DNA from: Glandiceps talaboti
Taxonomy: Eukaryota > Hemichordata > Enteropneusta > Spengelidae
Length of the DNA stretch: 64,000 nt
Direction: 5' to 3'
Assembly (NCBI RefSeq): GCF_964340395.1
Contig: NC_135558.1
Coordinates: 16,026,771 to 16,090,770, forward strand
The notes beneath the pieces were generated by a model. That model saw only the letters and a list, made by a program, of their open reading frames with translations, had not been told where the DNA came from and searched no databases. The position numbers and the translations under genes are program-made. Positions 59,432-64,000 of this stretch are shown here, one piece after another (positions within the stretch are counted from its first letter, which is position 1; each line of letters begins with the position of its first letter).

Positions 59432-62400
59432 TACAGCCTCAGACTCTACTTAGTGGTCTGGGATACAGCTGATCGTCTCTCAGTCCAGTGGAAGACAAAC
59501 GAACAAACAAACAAACAAAACAAACAAACAAAAAATAGCACAACAGAGGTTGACACTTCATAGAGATCTTGGCATATAAACGTTTCTCATTTACATTAAG
59601 GAGTCACAATTTAAATTCCTATGGAATTTTTATCGAACAAAAAACACACAAAAGATACATGTTCCAAAGTCACGAAGATCGAGCTATAGCAACCACCTGT
59701 TGAATTGACTTCCACTTTTTACGAGGTCAAGTTCGCTTTCATTTCGAAGACCGTGAATCAATATTGAAGTTTATTTGATTCAGGTTAACTCAATTGAACT
59801 TAACTGCGATCTTAAAAACTACTTTTGAACATTATCAACTTCTAGTACAAGTTCAAGTTTATCTCAATAACGGTTGCAAAAGACCTTGTCAGAATCGAAA
59901 ACTGTACCGTGACGAACGTGAACTTTGTCCTAAACAATACACGACGTTCAACTTTCGAGGAAAGAATTGAACACTCTCCAAGTTTATTGAACCTTCGGGT
60001 CATAAATATCACGTGACAGAGATCGTTTTCGAACCTAATCGGAATTCCTCGGGTCGGCCCGGGTAACTAAACATACCATTACAGTACTCGCTACGGGGGG
60101 CGCGCTAAATCATTCATGCATCGCTTGACCCGACGGGTCCAAATACTTGTCCCCAGCTTAGAAGACACCCGAGATACGCTAAAGAGGACAGCTCGCTGTA
60201 AAATCACTTGCAAAGAAAACGAACAATACTTATTGTATTTCTACAAGGGCTTTATCCATTCCCAACGGAGAAATCGCTCAGTGAGATTTAAGCTGCGGGG
60301 TCCGCAAAACTATAGACAGTGTCCAATCTCTTTTTACTATGAGACAAGGCTGTGCCTTTTTTGTGCAGTAGTATTATTGTCAATGTTTGTTAGGAGAATT
60401 ATACCCAAACTGTTTACTGAACACCTTTGGGTTTTAATTGAGTTTACTTTAGGTGTTATAAGTAATTCTGGGGACAAAAGAGATGACCTTATTGGTATCA
60501 GATACAATTGTAGCGATGCATTAACTTTTGAATAAGTGATCATAATTGAGGACGCTAGCTACATCATTTTTAATTCGGCGCGGCATGTGTTCTGAAGTCA
60601 TAACAACATCACATATGGATGCGGTATTCTTTTTATGTTACATAGAAAACAGAGCCAAATTTGCAAGGAAACACTATACCCGGTGTTCCCTTGCCAATAT
60701 GTTTTGACTTTGTTTCTGAAACATATTTCGGAGTCAGGAGAACAAATATATGTCGAGAAATCATAAGGAATTTTGTAAACTAATAACTGTCATGCACTTC
60801 AGACTAATGACGAACGATTACAACATTTTTACAAGGGTTATACAAATCGGATCCATTACTTTTCGCCGGAAATCAATATTCTGTTCATTTTTTTTGCGTA
60901 AAAACGCAAATTATGTCAACACAAGCCCACAGTCATTTCGATTCGGACGGCTTCTGGGCTTTACAGACATATATAAAAGCAATCCGTATCCTGGCATATT
61001 TCCAACTCGTTCTACCGATAAGATAACAGCTTTCATCGTTCGTTATTTCTAGAGGGCGAATTCAAGTTTTAATTTTAAACGGGAATTGTGTATACATCGT
61101 CTGCGGACTGAGCACACGGAAACCTCGTTCGATTGTTAAATTAGGGATCCTCTGTGCTCAGCTAGTAAAACGCACACGGGGACGTATCATTGCTTAGGTT
61201 GTCGTCAAAATATCATACGAATCCTGCTACTACAAATGTATCAATCTCTATATTAGCAGAGTGTTATTTCCTCACAGGTGGGGAATTATAGTCAAAACGT
61301 TGTTATATCTAGCCCGTAGACAAGGAAAACAACAATCTAAGAAACACTACCCGCCCCTATGGTAAAAAATGTTAGAAATATACGTCTGCGTCTGCGCTGA
61401 GTAAGAGAACTCGGAATAAGAGTGTCTCATCGGTAACACCAAGCAATTACATGAATCAAGGGGATATTAATTCACTGATGTTTTTCTTATCGAGAATTTT
61501 AATAACACATCTACCTAGTTACGAGATAGCTAGAGACGAACTTTGTACTACAGATATTTAACTAATGAATTTGCAGTTGATATAATCTCTTCAGATGACA
61601 CATTAGTCACACAACATTTCTGACACCGGAGTCGACTGATGAAGTACGAGGTAATTCATCAATATTGGAGCCCACCATATCACACTCCATTAAGTTACGA
61701 AGGTCGTGCGATTGCTCTGTCGGTTGTAATTCACAAAAAATCAAAGTCTGGTCACATTTACTCTACTAACTTTTATCATACATACCGTCCTGATATTATG
61801 AATTTATAGTTCCCCATTTTATCTAAGTGATGGAAATATCCACGAAGTTATTTTACTATATATTCAAGTGAATTATTTTCTTCGTTTTTTTTTTCTCTTC
61901 TGTCTGACACTGTAAAGCCAATTCGTTGGTAACACAACAGAAATACAATCCGAAAAAAGCTACAAGTAACGACTTTCCTCATCTGAGCATTGTCATTGAT
62001 GGCCTACAAAAACCTTTGTAGTGAGCATTGACTCCAAAAATAAATGGATATTTTGTCTATGTAACTTACAGTGAACTATACAATTTGGCAAGCAAAATCA
62101 GAACATGCTCAGTGAAACTTACACAGAAATGAAATACACACGTATGCAAATTAGCATCATTTTGGACACATATACACCATGTTTCATACCATGCATGAGC
62201 CAAGTTGAACAAAAAATATGGAATATATACTCTGGTCGTTCAACGTCACGACAACGCGTGTCTACGTCACTGGTTCTGCTGTGTTCAATATATGAGTCAA
62301 AACGTTCAAAATTGCCATTACTTTCCCTGATTTGTCTATGATATTACTGGCGCTGGTATGATTATATTATTCTCCAAAATGTTTCTTCATTCAGCTGGAA

Positions 62401-63025
62401 AATACTTGTGACCTAAGGGTTGTCACTACTCATCTAGCGACTCGTAGTGACAAAGGCCCTTACGTCACTCGTACTTTCCTTGGCTTAACGAAGAAAAATA
62501 TTGGGGAATAACATCAAAGTATCAACCCAGACACATAAGTCAGACTTAACATGTTTATTTTGCTCTTGTCAGACTTTAAACTGTATATATTATGGTGTTA
62601 TTGCACTATTTGTGAGGTTAGGAACATTTTTGTCACTATGCTAGGGAACACGTACAGACGTGCTACTCACGTCTATTTCAATAGAAAAGTATGATAAACT
62701 CGACTGTTTGTTAGCTGATGACAATTAATACCTGGACACGTTATATTTTGATATATAAACAGATTACATTGAACCGGTTTCTTAGATCCTTCGGAATGCG
62801 ATTACTTATTCGTAGGATCATACCTGAGAAGTTTGTCCCTTACCAGTGATAATTTACATATAAGCTTGCACAAGAGATACAATAACACATCAAATCATTT
62901 TTTGATTTAAGCATTTTAAATGTATTACTTCTACGGTATTTGACAAATGAAGGTAAACATAACTGTCACGCGTTGGCGATATATTTATAAATCTTTGTAC
63001 TGCTTTTATTTCTGTTATGTTACGG
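59432..63025. other. 3' flank and intergenic, no gene seen
   Basis: Begins with an (ACAA)n-like run at about 59500-59530. The longest open frame (60116-60535, 139 aa) has no recognisable motif. A short hairpin, GTCACTAC...GTAGTGAC with flanking TAAGGG/CCCTTA, lies at about 62412-62463. Confidence 0.45.
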
Positions 63026-63368
63026 TAGAGTGCGCCTCAGGGAGGAATTTCACTGAAAATGAAAATTTTTAAAATCTCTGAAAACTTATGCCCGGTCATT
63101 TTGGAATAACTAAAGAAGGGGAGGGGTGGGTAGGGGTGGGGGTTGCTCATTATCTTGTTGTCAATGAAATTGACAAACTTTTATTTTCCCAGCATTTGGC
63201 AGCCATTTTGGATTCTAAGATGGCGGATAATTTTCATTGACATCACTTTGACATCTGTTTAAACAAATTTGTACGACGACTCCTTAATTTTTTCCCTGAT
63301 TTGAACTGAGTTTTATTGAAGAAAATGACAAAAACATTTGGAACATTTTATTTCCAAGGCTCATTCTA
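63026..63368. mobile_element. Family F MITE-like element, copy 2
   Basis: 343 bp, TAGAGTGCGCCTCAGGGAGG at the left and TATTTCCAAGGCTCATTCTA at the right (inverse of TAGAATGAGCCTTGGAAATA). Interior blocks align with 44517-44860, including GGCAGCCATTTTGGATTCTA and TTGAACTGAGTTTTATTGAA. Confidence 0.8.
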
Positions 63369-64000
63369 CCTTAGAATTCAATAATGTCACCAAAAATTGC
63401 GTCAAGGAAAATAACCACTCGAGATTATATGTAAATTGAAGACTCTGAGTCTCCATGATGTAAATTGTTCACCGGCAGACGACATCAATTTTATGGATGA
63501 GCAAAGACGAAACTAACTTCGAATCTTCCAAACATGATGATTTAATCCCCAACTCAAGTTATCTTCCAAAAATAGACTGCTAATCTTCCTAATTTGCGAG
63601 ACGACGAATTCCTCGGAACGAAAAGATTAAAACTCACTAAAGCTGAACAAGTACTCCGAGAAATGAGCAATTTTAGAGGTCAGAGGTCATTTACAAATTA
63701 CATAAGGTCAAGGGTCACAACCACTTACACTGATGATGTTGCAGTCGTTTACGTAATTCATTGGAAATGATTCAACCGCAGTCTTTCCATTAACACCGTA
63801 ATAGAACACAAATGCATGTGAAGCGAACACAAATTCAACCATGAGGTCAACAAAGGTCAACATGTCTGACGTCACTATATTAATTCGTTGCTATGGGAAC
63901 GTTGTGTTAAGGCATCGCACGTAGAAATCAAACATTTTATTCCGACAGTACTAACACGATTTATGAGGGCTCGAAAGTGAAAAATAATTTCATTTAGTGA
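63369..64000. other. Intergenic, nothing recognised
   Basis: Repeated AGGTCA half-site-like words (about 63679-63714 and 63843-63860) are noted but not interpreted. No gene signature. Confidence 0.35.

Noticed and set aside
60116-60535. 139-aa frame on plus
   Set aside because: No domain, no good splice or start context, and low similarity to anything recognised. Probably chance.

Overview
The window is nuclear DNA from a multicellular animal. It has split genes with GT-AG introns, long AT-rich non-coding stretches, abundant microsatellites, and many short inverted-repeat (MITE-like) elements. The style, dense (GACA)n, (ACAT)n and (GATT)n tracts with several foldback families, fits a marine invertebrate. 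A hemichordate or another non-vertebrate deuterostome is a weak best guess. No bacterial, plasmid, phage, CRISPR or retroviral material was seen.

Layout. (1) 1068-6503, plus: the last three coding exons of MAPKAP1/SIN1, the mTORC2 subunit, carrying its C-terminal PH domain. The rest of the gene lies off the left edge. (2) 6504-26020: about 19 kb with no gene I can support, holding microsatellites, tandem duplications, three inverted-repeat families, a LINE 3' end and a higher-order ACAT repeat block. (3) 26021-35316, minus: a complete nine-exon DSN1 (MIS12 kinetochore complex), modelled to 271 aa with every intron GT-AG and in phase. (4) 30433-31344, plus: an intronless glycine N-acyltransferase-like gene nested in DSN1 intron 4. 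(5) 35965-41935, plus: a complete eight-exon MVB12 (ESCRT-I), modelled to 315 aa, with a MABP domain, a 27-glutamine linker and a C-terminal UMA domain. It is divergent from DSN1 across about 650 bp. (6) 41936-58009: long intergenic DNA with repeats, a tRNA-derived SINE and a possible 5' untranslated exon. (7) 58010-59431, plus: a 472-aa coiled-coil/disordered protein in one coding exon, possibly CCDC190-like. (8) 59432-64000: no gene seen, one more inverted-repeat element.

The genes do not form a pathway. Two contexts stand out. From memory, MAPKAP1 and MVB12B are also neighbours in human (9q33), so their linkage here may be ancient. DSN1 and MVB12 share a head-to-head promoter. The rest of the interest is structural: a duplicated 3' splice site in MVB12, a 33-bp triplication across the MVB12 stop codon, a duplicated start region in front of the acyltransferase, a small palindrome flanked by 13-bp direct repeats, and at least seven dispersed repeat families with two or more copies here. 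I found no clear undescribed biological system.
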